From the NCBI RefSeq assembly GCF_000003605.2, contig NW_003147791.1:35851-46578 (forward strand): DNA of 10,728 nucleotides. Direction: 5' to 3'. This stretch comes from Saccoglossus kowalevskii. Its lineage: Eukaryota; Hemichordata; Enteropneusta; Harrimaniidae. The notes below the pieces were generated by a model. That model did not search any database and was not told the DNA's origin. It worked only from the letters and a program-made list of their open reading frames with translations. Both the position numbers and the translations under genes were made by a program. Shown piece by piece: positions 1 to 9,027 of the stretch (the stretch's first letter is position 1; each line of letters begins with the position of its first letter).

Positions 1-374
1 TGACCACCAAAGCTTGGTCAGGCAACAAATCGTGATATTACCCTCACAAGCATGTGTTATTATTTAATTATACTGTCCATGATAACCGGGCGCGGTATCA
101 GGGTAAGCACGGTGTGTGTGCAATAATGCGTGACAAAAGATGACCTAACATATGTGTATGTGTCCCATTTATTAATTCGGTGTATGAAGTATGAATTGCG
201 GTCATAAAAGCAAACGTCGAGTGGAGTACCTATCATTTGTCAATAACATTAGTTATACCATTTACCCATTTATCACGTGATCATGTTGCATTATCAGTCA
301 CAGTCGTGACGTTCAGTGTCAAATATCAGTAGCTGATATAGTACGGTTCTTGTCACAATAATCACCTTAAACTT
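1..374. other. Probable intron DNA, no feature
   Basis: I see no exon, RNA gene or element here on either strand. If the minus-strand channel gene that begins at 2330 continues past the left edge, this is part of its first intron. Only trivial short inverted repeats are visible, for example GTCAC / GTGAC around 300-312. The assignment as intron is inferred from the splice donor at 1972 and the lack of any second channel exon before the window ends. Confidence 0.4.
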
Positions 375-704
375 TATCCTCGGGGGCGGAGCTACGTCAC
401 AGACGTTCCACGTTGCTAAGACGCGCACCACTGTACCATGCATTTCTATGGGCTCTGTGCGCGCTGCTTTGGAACGCCGGTCGAGCCGGTGAAAATTCGA
501 GAAAACAACACAAACTCAACTTTGAAGTAATCCCGAACAACCAAATTTATATATGTTACAAACGTAGGGCTAATTTTGTTGCACTGTTCAGAGGAGTCTC
601 AACAATCATCCCAAAGTACCGTTTTATGCGAGTTTCGGACCTTTGTTTTCACCTCCGCGGGTTGCCAGGCGGTGAAAATGCCCGGATGTCCGCCCCCGAG
701 GATA
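375..704. mobile_element. Short non-autonomous DNA transposon (MITE-like), TA-flanked
   Basis: The ends are a perfect 14-bp inverted repeat: TCCTCGGGGGCGGA at 377-390 and its reverse complement at 689-702. Each is flanked on the outside by TA (375-376 and 703-704), as expected for a TA target-site duplication of the Tc1/mariner type. The body is about 326 bp and visibly more GC-rich than its surroundings. A subterminal hairpin (TTTTCACC at 646-653, GGTGAAAA at 671-678) lies near the right end. A 127-codon open frame starting from TTG at 413 runs out of the element to 796. It has no recognisable domain and no in-frame ATG until well inside, so I regard it as chance. No transposase is present. 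The superfamily is inferred only from the TA flank. Confidence 0.6.
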
Positions 705-1966
705 CTAGTAATTGTTTGCGTGCCGTGCGGTGGTACCAATTTTACATCAGCGATCTGAGAATGTCAGAACAATTTATTTCGAAACGCTACCGATAGAGGG
801 GATAGTGAGTCAGTCAGTGCGACTTTAAAACAAGAATGCACATTGGCTGATATATAAAACTACTAGAAAAACCTAAATTTCAAAACAGTCTGAGAATTTG
901 ATTTCCGTGATTCATAAAATATTGTGAAAAATAACATGGAGATATTTTACAATTCTTGCATGGTGATATCACATGAAAATGGCGCAATCGTTTTGGTTAT
1001 TACGTTTGCAATTCAACCTAGTGATTCCTTTGTAAGTAAACATTAGATGCAATTTAATTGACGAATGTAAAGTTAAACGATTGGAATACACAGACATATA
1101 CAGCATACGAGAGTTTAATGTATGCGCCATTACATAGATCGACTATATCCAGATTGGAATAAATAAATACGTGGCACAGGATGGGTATGGAAAATTAAGA
1201 AAGATAGGAAAGGATCATAAATTGAAAATTATTATGTCATTATTACTCGGAGCAAAACTGCTGCCTAAGATTTATTTTGCCATGTCCTCTCGTTACCTTA
1301 TACCTGACATACGCAATTCACTTGATTTATATTCCATATTCACGATGTGCTATGTACTCATTTTATTTCCATGAATCAGGTCAACGACGGAGTGCATTTA
1401 TCAATTTTGTGTGGTCAATTTACAAAGATTGACATAAATTCCCCGACTGTATAGCCTTACAATTGAATCAATAAATGTCATGCTTACTTATCGCAATGGA
1501 TGTCTAAAGACCGGTTTACAATGGCATACTTTGGTTACTTTCAGCTCGCACAGTGTCACTTGCGTGATACATTTTCAAATTGTACCATGCACGACGTTAC
1601 TAGAAAACATTAATTCATTTCTATTACCTATTTCTATATGCGTTCATTCTGAAATAAAATGACATTGTCAACACGGAAATGACTTTATAATTCTATAACT
1701 TTATAACCGATAAACATGCACTTTAGTGTTTGATCAGATAGACGGTCTATGGACATTCTATCTATAACGATGAAAACGATTCATCAATATAAATATATAC
1801 TCATGTGATGTGCATAACAATGTGCGTATTACATGTGTAGTTAATATATAGTAAAACAACACGCTTGTATTCATGGGTTAAGTTGTTAACGCATATATTG
1901 AAAACGTATGATAATGATACGAATCAGCTTAACATTCAAAATATTAAGCTTGGCGAGAAATATTTT
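705..1966. other. Probable intron 1 of the minus-strand DEG/ENaC gene
   Basis: This stretch follows the splice donor at 1972-1967, reading leftward on the minus strand. I looked on the minus strand for a second channel exon, using the exon-2-like block of the dead copy at 9353-9481 as a guide, and found none. Intron 1 is therefore at least about 1.9 kb if the gene is real. The short open frames on the plus strand (1171-1374 and 1480-1662) start from GTG or lack any domain or codon pattern, and are not called. A 10-bp palindrome, GTGATATCAC, lies at about 963-972 and probably means nothing. Confidence 0.4.
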
Positions 1967-1972
1967 ACTTAC
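1967..1972 (-). other. 5' splice donor of DEG/ENaC exon 1
   Basis: On the minus strand the coding exon reads CGTG and then GTAAGT, a consensus donor, with GT at 1972-1971. Splicing here leaves a phase-1 intron after the first base of the codon that follows Arg119. Reading on without splicing gives only Gly-Lys and then a stop at 1965, so the open frame's apparent C-terminus is intronic. Confidence 0.75.
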
Positions 1973-2330
1973 CACGGTACGTGAAGGAAAAACGTGGTTC
2001 ATTCACTTTAGCCAGGTCTTTATAAGTACTATTCAGTATAGCAGAAAGTCGTAACTTGTTTGAATTGCACACAGTTACAGCCGGGAACGTCACCGAATCT
2101 TCTGACATCACATCTATCTTTACAGCGACGTCGTAGCGCAGATATCGGGCGATGAGCGTGCCTACGTGGATACTGTACCCGGTAAATGCACCGAGAACCA
2201 CAAGTATCCAGGCTGTTTTTCGAAAGCGTGTATTCGAGGCGGCGATTCGAGCTACACCGTGCGATGTCGTCCGACGGGCGAAATCCTGCACTAAATAACC
2301 AATTCTTGTCTTCTTCACAGGCTCATCCAT
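1973..2330 (-). CDS. DEG/ENaC-family sodium channel, first coding exon (partial)
   Basis: The 119 residues are the cytosolic N-terminus, first transmembrane segment and start of the extracellular domain of a DEG/ENaC channel subunit, a trimeric amiloride-sensitive cation channel family. Visible landmarks: FARRTTSHGVARI at residues 17-29, which carries the conserved His-Gly gating motif (H24-G25); a hydrophobic TM1 at about 40-60; the post-TM1 stretch RYLRYDVAVKIDV (62-74); the family signature FPAVTVCNSNK (82-92) with C88; and an N-glycosylation sequon at N100-S-T. The ATG at 2330 is the first in frame after an in-frame TGA at 2372-2370, and gives an N-terminus of usual length. The exon ends at a clean GTAAGT donor. 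The finger, cysteine-rich region and TM2 must lie beyond the left edge. Nothing in the exon is broken. The ligand (acid, FMRFamide-type peptide or other) cannot be told from this part. A decayed paralogue lies at 8989-10572. Confidence 0.88.
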
Positions 2331-2357
2331 TGCTTGCTCAAATTCGGAGTGTTCAAC

Positions 2358-2375
2358 TGTACCTGAATATCAACG
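2358..2375 (-). promoter_or_regulatory. Conserved 5' leader block upstream of the channel ATG
   Basis: An 18-base stretch, CGTTGATATTCAGGTACA on the minus strand, lies about 28 bases before the start codon. It recurs with one mismatch before the dead copy at 8989-9006. Its conservation shows that the duplication included sequence 5' of the coding region. The TTCAG/GTACAG within it could be a splice acceptor joining a 5' untranslated exon, or plain leader. I cannot decide, and no TATA box is evident. Confidence 0.4.
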
Positions 2376-2383
2376 ATACATTC

Positions 2384-2432
2384 ATATATATATATATAAT
2401 GTTCGTTGTATATATATCATATGTTCGTTGTG
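2384..2432. repeat. AT dinucleotide repeat with ATGTTCGTTG duplication
   Basis: A pure AT/TA run at about 2384-2398 is followed by a shorter one at about 2409-2417. The words ATGTTCGTTGT and ATGTTCGTTGTG occur after each, giving a local tandem-like duplication of about 23 bases. It lies immediately 5' of the channel gene and is probably a polymorphic microsatellite. Confidence 0.7.
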
Positions 2433-4078
2433 GGACTGGCAGTCTGTCACTAACCAATGACATACGAGTATGCATTAACTAGTAAATAATATATACTAAG
2501 TAATGAAGTCCTTCATAGTTCGCGTTTCGTTTTTTGGTTTCATCTACTTATGTATTTATCGTTAAAGTTGTATAGGTATATTATCATTTGTCTACGTCGA
2601 CTCGTGCCGTAGGACATCGACCGTTGCAATTCCCAGTGACACGACTTACCGCTGTTCCATTATCCGTATTATCCACAATTCATATTTGTCGTGTGATTGA
2701 TATTGAAACTTTAATCAAGGATGTACAATCAGCATGGTGTCAATTCAAAAGGAACCTAAATCGTGCTCCGGGCATTTTGAAGGATTGTTAGCCAATTTGC
2801 CTGGTTTAATTCGACTTCATACTGTGGTTACTTTGATTCAACAGTAACATATGACCCGTGTAAAAATAAATCGGTAAAAACACTTTGCATGTTATATTTC
2901 ATCTCTCAAAGAACTTATGACAAGTACATAGTATGCACATATGAAAAATGAACTGCCGTTGCAATTATGTATAAAGCTGTTGGAAATACAAAAATAGTTA
3001 AATTTGTCGCTATATTTATTCTACAAATTACACAGAATGTCTGTTGACAACGTGCGTGGACAAATAATAAGCTGTTTCTATTCAGCAATATTCATTGTAT
3101 TAATTACGTATTACACACTGCATACAATAGTGTCTGGTGCATGAAACGTTTACAGTGTTTTAGGTCGAATCATTGCTTGAGTTTTTGAGAAACGTGTTTT
3201 AGATACTCTTATAAACACAAAAGTGTTTTATACATAAGCATTTTATGACATAGGTATTTAATAATATAATTTCTGGTCTTTCTGGTTTCAGGTTGAATCA
3301 TTGTAGGTGTGGTTGGTTTCGGAATTGCATCAAATTAAACAGTTATCGAACACATGTTATCGGTGCGTGTCCAATGAAACAGTACAGCAGTAACATTATA
3401 TCTAAATACATTTTGCTTGACACACGTTAAATCTGTTTACCTATCTGCACATACAAGTCAGTTTAATACATTGTTCCTCTATTCACGTATTCCCTTATAT
3501 GGTAATCACACTTACAAATATTGTTCACTTAAACCTAAACAGCATCTCAACATATCGTTAGATTTGTAGCATATTGCATTAAATCACGCATACTCAATAA
3601 TTTCGCATCCTGGTGTTTGGAATGGTACCGGTAGGTACCTGACTGCCAAACCCATGAAGTATTTTAATTTCATAAAGTTGGAACATTATAGATTGATTTT
3701 CTGAATAAGAAGATATTATGAACATCTCATTATGCAAATAATTGCGTCATTTTCGTTGGAAGGATAATACTGATCCCAATTTAATGTCCGGTTTATATTT
3801 TTTTACTGATTGTTTAGCACTGGTGGTATTACACTCATTACAGTAATCTATGAACGTCCCGTCAATGAGCACATTTATTATATACTGGTCACTGCAAACA
3901 CTAAATGTGTGTTTACAACATGTCTAATTTGGGGATTTTGTTATCATAATGTATTTTAATCACTCCGACAAAATTTTTGTTATTGAAATGTAATGTATGT
4001 ATTTTTATTTCAAACAGCGTGTTCCTCGATACTCATGTTTAAGCCTATTTGCATATACACATATTATTGAGCAAGCTG
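2433..4078. other. Intergenic, no gene seen
   Basis: There is no supported gene on either strand. The open frame at 2588-2791 starts from TTG and matches no domain I know. A 42-base hairpin-like segment lies at about 3612-3653. It contains GGTACC twice around GGTA, with outer arms GTTTGG and CCAAAC. The rest is ordinary AT-rich sequence. Confidence 0.5.
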
Positions 4079-4238
4079 GATGTGTAATAATATAAGGTCA
4101 TTACGAGAATACCTCAAAGTATGCACGAAGACAGTACAGCGGCAGTATCGACCGACGCGCAGCGGAGGTCGATGCGACGGTGTACTGTCTGAGTGCATAC
4201 TTTAAGGTATCCTCGTAATAACCTTATTATTATACATC
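4079..4238. mobile_element. Palindromic foldback / MITE element
   Basis: The two halves are near-perfect reverse complements over about 75 bases. Left blocks include TTACGAGAATACCT, AAAGTATGCAC and AGACAGTACA. The right half, read in reverse, has TTACGAGGATACCT, AAAGTATGCAC and AGACAGTACA. The arms meet at a GC-rich loop of about 13 bases (4154-4166) between TCGACC and GGTCGA. The outer ends are GATGT and ACATC with AATAATA runs just inside, so the exact boundary and target-site duplication are unclear. There is no coding capacity. Such structures are typical of non-autonomous DNA transposons with long terminal inverted repeats. Confidence 0.75.
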
Positions 4239-6268
4239 TTTTGATTTCAAAGATACATCATGGGAATGCTGAAATCCAAAAAGTTTAGATCAGAATCAGC
4301 GAACTTCTTTGTGTGGAGTCGATCAAACTCTGGTGGCAGTCATGTTTGTTTTATTATTAGAGGACGCTTACGCGCGCAATCATTCCATATTTGGAATTCA
4401 CATTTCCTAATATGGTAGGATTAAAATACCCCGTAAAATACCGCTAAACTACGGCACGCTGTAACTTATGGCGTTACGATGACAGATGTATAATATTAAT
4501 TATTATTGGACAAACGATACGTTCAGTGCATACTGAATATTTGTCTATTTAACACATCACAGCACTATACCATTAACCACCAATAAAACACTATGAAAAA
4601 CAGGTATAATGAAAAAAATACCAGTAATCACTTAACTACTATATTTCAAGGCGATAGGGATTCGTCACATGAAATATACCATGTCATATGTTCTCAACCT
4701 TTCTTTACGTTACCGTCTATCTGTACTACTAATGTATTCAGCCAAACAAACCAAACGGATAACCTAGTTCAAATAAAAACAAAACAAAAACCTTTTATTT
4801 TTAATGCTTCAGTCGTTGCAGTAAGGACGATAAACTTTACTGGAACCAATCAAAATAAAACTTCCCGTGCAACTGGTGAGGACATCTTGCATCGCAAAAG
4901 CCGGGCATCGCGCCACATATGCACGATCATACGCTAATACAACAACGTAATAAACCAGACCGTAATGTCATCAATGTTACCCTTATATAGCAATTCACAT
5001 TATCATATTATCTACATATTGAATAGACTACTTACCTGATTTCAAATTTCATCATAGCAATTGACCGATTGGTATACAAAGGTTAATTATTGATTTTGAG
5101 AGACCAACCGGTCGCGGGTTTATAATCATCACTCGATAATAAAAAATCTTTATTTAAATAGGGAAACAATGTTAACTAAAACTAATATTCTCAGTGACTT
5201 TCAAATCTGGAACACATAGCTGGAATAGATACGCCAAAGCTAAACAACCTGGGGTTGGTTCCTCCGTATAGAATTGTTGAGTAGCCCAATTATGATAAAT
5301 TCGGCGCATTCTACGCTGTGAGCGTCACACACATGCCACATCGACGCTAGCCCAGAACGTGTGAATGCAGATAAAGAAGGCGTGGTACTTCTTGGGAAAG
5401 TCAATACACACAATTCAAGTTTATTTTACAATTGTCTGTGTCATTAATCAATGTTGAATACCATGATGATAGTTGAAGTGTCAAACATATCATGGTCTAC
5501 GAAATAGAAAATAAAACAAAACATATTTAGTAGACGGGATAAAAACATTCAAAGCAGGTAATCATCCAGGGAAATCTAATACGAACGTAATAAACTTATT
5601 GATTTTAATAATTAATCAATTTAATCTGCCTACTGAAATAGTCGGATTAAATCAACACAAAACACGGTGTTACATAGTAAATTAACGGCGGGTTGTTCTT
5701 TGACAGCACTGCTTGTAATATAATTAGTTGTTCGGCGTCATATAACGTGATAGCGGTATTAATAACCATGTGAGAGCTAAGATATTGATCATCGAATGAA
5801 GATAAGTGAGAAGTACTTCTACTTTTCTACGCGATTAATTAGTTAGTGCTGACTTTGAAATGGAAGCACAATAACCTTCAATGATATATTTCGTATTTTT
5901 ATTGCTGCTGTGATTTTTTTTACTAAGTGAATGTTATCATTACCACCCTCATAAAAAGACAATGGATATACTTGTAAAGTAGGTATCATTGTCATCATTG
6001 TATGTTGTAAATGACAATCACGCTAATGGAATTCAGTATTTATTGGGTTGTACTTAGAGGTACTACCAATTGCAATATCATAATATTGAATAGTTTCATT
6101 CATCCAGCAGATTCTTTAGCGAGTAATGAATGACAATTACTATAAAAGTTAAATAAGTCGAATAATATAGAATCATTAATTTGATATCTTATTTACCCCA
6201 TTTCTAACAAACATTTGAAAAATCATCGAATTCGCAAGCGCATATCCACAATATTATTTACCGAGTCG
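4239..6268. other. Intergenic, no gene seen
   Basis: I find no supported gene, RNA gene or transposon end here. The ATG-started open frame at 4593-4937 (114 codons) is rich in Asn, Thr, Lys and Ser, has no hydrophobic segment, motif or splice context, and looks like chance in AT-rich DNA. Small palindromes such as AGAAGTACTTCT near 5810 are within what this composition would give. Confidence 0.5.
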
Positions 6269-6318
6269 TCTAATCTAATCTAATCTAATCTAATCTAATC
6301 TAATCTAATCTAATCTAA
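6269..6318. repeat. Pentanucleotide microsatellite (TCTAA)10
   Basis: Ten uninterrupted perfect copies of TCTAA (TTAGA on the other strand) run from 6269 to 6318. The perfection of the array suggests it is recent or actively slipping. The unit resembles, but is not, the TTAGG or TTAGGG telomere repeat. A single array inside other sequence is best read as an ordinary microsatellite. Confidence 0.95.
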
Positions 6319-7306
6319 TTAATGGGACAGTTTACCACCACTTGTGATTGTTAATTATGTTTATGTTGGTGATGCCTTTTTAAAAAACATAATAGTGCCA
6401 TTTATTTTTCTTTTGTGCAATTTTCATTTAAACAGAATGTCAACATTAGAAACTAATTATAACCATTGACACTGCTTTGTACAAGCGATTAAAGCATACG
6501 TTATTTTAAGGAAAAATAAAACAGTTATATGTTCTTTTCCTTTGGTTTAGTAACACGACATAATTAGCATTGGAACAATTTTATATATGAATACCGAGGT
6601 AACCAAACCATACGCGTTACATCTGGAATATCGTTTTCGAAAAAATAAACTTCAGATGCAGCTCATGCATTACGAACGCTTTATATATAGAATAGACATG
6701 GGTAATAGAACTAGATGTATACAGTTTGCAGGTGGATACTACAAAATGTTACGTAACACTAACCAGAATGGGTATGTTCAGTGTATATATTTTACCTAAT
6801 AAGTGACATCGTGGAGTATGAATGTGAACGTGGGACGATGTTACAAACCCACAAATACAAAGTAGAGATTTTGTTTTGAAACCACGATACTTGAACATGA
6901 AGCATGGTATATTAACTTAAGCCAGGTATTAGTTGTCAACATGCTTTAAGGACGATTTGTTTTATTTCATGATGAATCATAATCAAATGCATTCATAAAC
7001 ATGAAGTATCAAACATAAATTCTATTGAATGTCCCCTTTCATATCATTACAACTTTTGTTTTTGTTTTTAAGTTCTACTACCCTATTGGTTAGCGAGCTT
7101 AAATTAATTAATTGAATACATGAAATGTACAAGTTAAGCATAACTAATATGTAATCTAATGTTTTAAGTGAACATTCATGCACCGAATGAATGCATCGTC
7201 TATTGTTCCATGTCAACCTGTATTAACCTACGTAAAGCATTGAATCGTTCGTAGGAAATCATTTCCATTCACTGTGAGCCCCCTCGTTAACCCACCTGGA
7301 TTAATG
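6319..7306. other. Intergenic, no gene seen
   Basis: Nothing is supported here. The ATG-started frame at 6587-6799 (70 codons) and the minus-strand frame at 7022-7216 have no recognisable domain, signal peptide or splice context. Confidence 0.5.
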
Positions 7307-7402
7307 TACAGAGTAAATACAGTGGTCACAACAGTCACAATGAGTTCATATACAGATTGTGACCACTGTATTCATATACAGAGTGGAGACAGTGGTCACA
7401 AC
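7307..7402. repeat. Local repeat cluster: two direct and one inverted copy
   Basis: A 26-base unit at 7307-7332 recurs directly at 7377-7402 with three mismatches. Its core, AATACAGTGGTCACAA (7316-7331), also occurs perfectly inverted at 7357-7372, giving a 16-bp stem with a 25-base loop. The word TTCATATACAGA occurs at 7346-7357 and again at 7372-7383. The cluster sits just downstream of the broken ORF1 gene, reading on the minus strand. It could be the 3' tail of that element, a minisatellite, or a transposon end. I cannot choose among these. Confidence 0.8.
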
Positions 7403-8304
7403 GGATTAATTCAAGCAATTGGTTCATGATTCGGGAACATTCATAATCTGTTTCAGGCCTCGACTTGATACTCTTAACAAAGATTCCAGAGGATCACTAT
7501 GAAGCATAGTACTCACCATTGATTGTTTGACCCTTTTGTAACTTGTCACTGCTAGCAGATTCACTGCTATCAATCAGTTTATGTTGAAACATCTGAAATG
7601 ATAGACCCCTCATCCTCACTACATTCACTGGCAGTTTCCTCCATATCATCAGCGGTTTTATTTTGTGACATAGGTGTACTGAAAGGGTCTTGTGATTGGT
7701 CAGTAAAACCACTTGAGTCAATGGGGATTTCGGATAGTGGCGAGTAGCGCGGGGATTCAACTCTGAACTCAAGTGAGGGAGATGATGGAAATGGCCGTGG
7801 GGTCGACACTGTATTCTCGGGCTGTGGCTTTGGATTACACACTGTTACAATGGCATAGATGTGTGGGAGGGGTTTTGAGGATGAAGGGGTGGGGCGATGG
7901 TGATGCATTTGAAAGGAATTCGTACTCTCTATTCATTAATCGGACAATTTTCCTCAACAATTTCGATTTCATCTCCATCATTACGGTTTTTAGAACTTGG
8001 TTCACATTTATTTTCGTCATTCAACTGGTCATTGTTTTGTTCTTCTCTATTAACTCGCGATTTAGAGTGCGTGCGCTTTTTGCTCGTATGTTTTCATTTT
8101 TCATTTCAGTTTCAAGTTCAGTGTTATCTGTTGCACCATCGGTCGCATGATTGCTTATCCCAGTATATGGTGCTAGGGTGTTAATTATATCAGTTAAGTC
8201 ATCGTCTTTGTCGTGCAAGGTGTCAGAAGAATTTAAATTAGTAACTACATTCACCTGTTCAGAGTCTGTTGGAGAGCTATTTTGATCACTATTGATTTCA
8301 TCAT

Positions 8305-8502
8305 TTACATTTGCATATTCATTGTTTGAGAGATTGAGCAAGTTTTACGAGTATGTCCCTTCATGTTACATGAAAAACAAGTCAGTTCGTCAGATGAAAC
8401 GTAAATATAATATGTCTGACCTTGAACAGTAATAGGTAATAAACCGTTGATATTGAGAGCTTTTAAATGTACATAAACTTGCCGGCGAGAAGAATTTAAA
8501 TG
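8305..8502 (-). pseudogene. Zinc-knuckle segment of the ORF1 relic
   Basis: This is the best-preserved piece of the retrotransposon ORF1. It opens just after an in-frame TAA next to the inserted palindrome, with HLNSSRRQVYVHLK, passes through QGQTYYIYVSSDELT and reaches the CCHC knuckle at about 8379-8338. After QTMNMQM it hits a stop at 8307-8305. The continuing protein (NLSNNEYANVND onward) is in another frame, so a small indel lies near 8335-8345. Confidence 0.7.
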
Positions 8503-8506
8503 TTAT

Positions 8507-8690
8507 TTAAATACTAACACCTAATTACATGACGAACATAGAATACTTTCCTGGGGTATTTAAAACCAAAAATTGTCATTCCAGCTCAGGAGACAATCAG
8601 CGACGGTCATACAGTTAGATGACAATTTCGGTTTCAGATACCCCGGGAAAGTGTTCTATGTTTTTCGTGTAATTAGGTGTTCGTATTTAA
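8507..8690. mobile_element. Palindromic foldback / MITE inserted in ORF1
   Basis: The ends are long inverted repeats of about 74 bases. The left arm reads TTAAATACTAACACCTAATT, then ACATAGAATACTTTCC and GGGGTAT. The right arm read in reverse gives TTAAATACGAACACCTAATT, ACATAGAACACTTTCC and GGGGTAT. The arms close around a centre of about 34 bases near 8580-8620. TTAA occurs at both ends (8507-8510 and 8687-8690) and could be a target duplication of the piggyBac kind. However, it is also part of the palindrome, so a shorter TA duplication is equally possible. The element separates two parts of one retrotransposon ORF1 gene, which dates it after that insertion. It has no coding capacity. Confidence 0.78.
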
Positions 8691-9027
8691 GGGAGTTTTT
8701 TCACACGAAAACGACAAATTCGGCCGAATTTTGTTATTGGTTGGGTTAATATTACCCCAATGGATCGTATTTCTGCAAAAGATTGGTATTTTTGTCCTGA
8801 TTTGTAGGAATCTGAAAAACGCGTTTCACAACTTGTCTCTTATTTAGTTTTATGCCGCATTCAAGATGGCGGCCCTCATTTAGTAAATATCGCATTTATT
8901 TATTATCACATGTGCGCCTGCTGACTGTGTTTCAGCCATACGATAAGTTGCTTGTCTAATACAGTGAGTCATTGACATATGCATGAGACGTTGATATCCA
9001 GGTACACTCCAAACTCATGAGCGAGCG

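Larger units (their letters stand above)
7497..8895 (-). pseudogene. Decayed non-LTR retrotransposon ORF1 / gag-like nucleic-acid-binding gene
   Basis: On the minus strand the coding pieces run in order but in changing frames. The first (8895-8755) begins MRYLLNEGRHLECG and continues through KRVFQIPTNQ and LLQKYDPLG. The next, ending at 8691, has VILTQPITKFGRICR. After an inserted palindromic element, 8502-8305 reads HLNSSRRQVYV and then the CCHC zinc knuckle CFSCNMKGHTRKTC (C-x2-C-x4-H-x4-C). A Ser/Asp/Asn-rich acidic tail follows in at least three further frames (8341-8021, about 8084-7932, and 7908-7579) and perhaps to 7497. The layout RRQVY, then a Tyr-rich strand, then a knuckle and an acidic tail matches ORF1 proteins of LINE-type elements, which bind element RNA. 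At least four frameshifts, one in an A run near 8080, and the insertion make it dead. No reverse transcriptase is seen downstream. A GTGAGT at about 7512 resembles a splice donor but is probably chance. Confidence 0.7.

Noticed and set aside
413-796. 127-codon open frame starting from TTG
   Set aside because: It starts at a non-ATG codon, lies largely inside the TA-flanked transposon, runs out of it, and has no recognisable domain.
2186-2482. 98-codon plus-strand frame
   Set aside because: It lies antisense to the clear DEG/ENaC exon and is a shadow of it.
4593-4937. 114-codon open frame with ATG start
   Set aside because: Composition is Asn/Thr/Lys/Ser-rich as expected from AT-rich noncoding DNA. 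There is no motif, membrane segment, splice context or homologue that I recognise.
6587-6799. 70-codon ATG frame
   Set aside because: No domain, signal peptide or nearby exon. Frames of this length are expected by chance in a window of this size.
7773-8184. Two hydrophobic plus-strand frames of 125 and 95 codons
   Set aside because: They are antisense to the ORF1 relic. Their Phe/Ser/Val-rich look comes from the complement of an acidic Asn/Asp/Glu-rich coding strand.
8716-8731. 16-base perfect palindrome AAATTCGGCCGAATTT
   Set aside because: It lies within the coding remnant that reads TKFGRI on the minus strand. There is no second copy or flanking evidence for an operator-like or transposon function.
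8862-8874. CAAGATGGCGGCC, a YY1-like site
   Set aside because: It falls inside the ORF1 relic, where the other strand encodes GRHLE. Coding origin explains it without a regulatory role.
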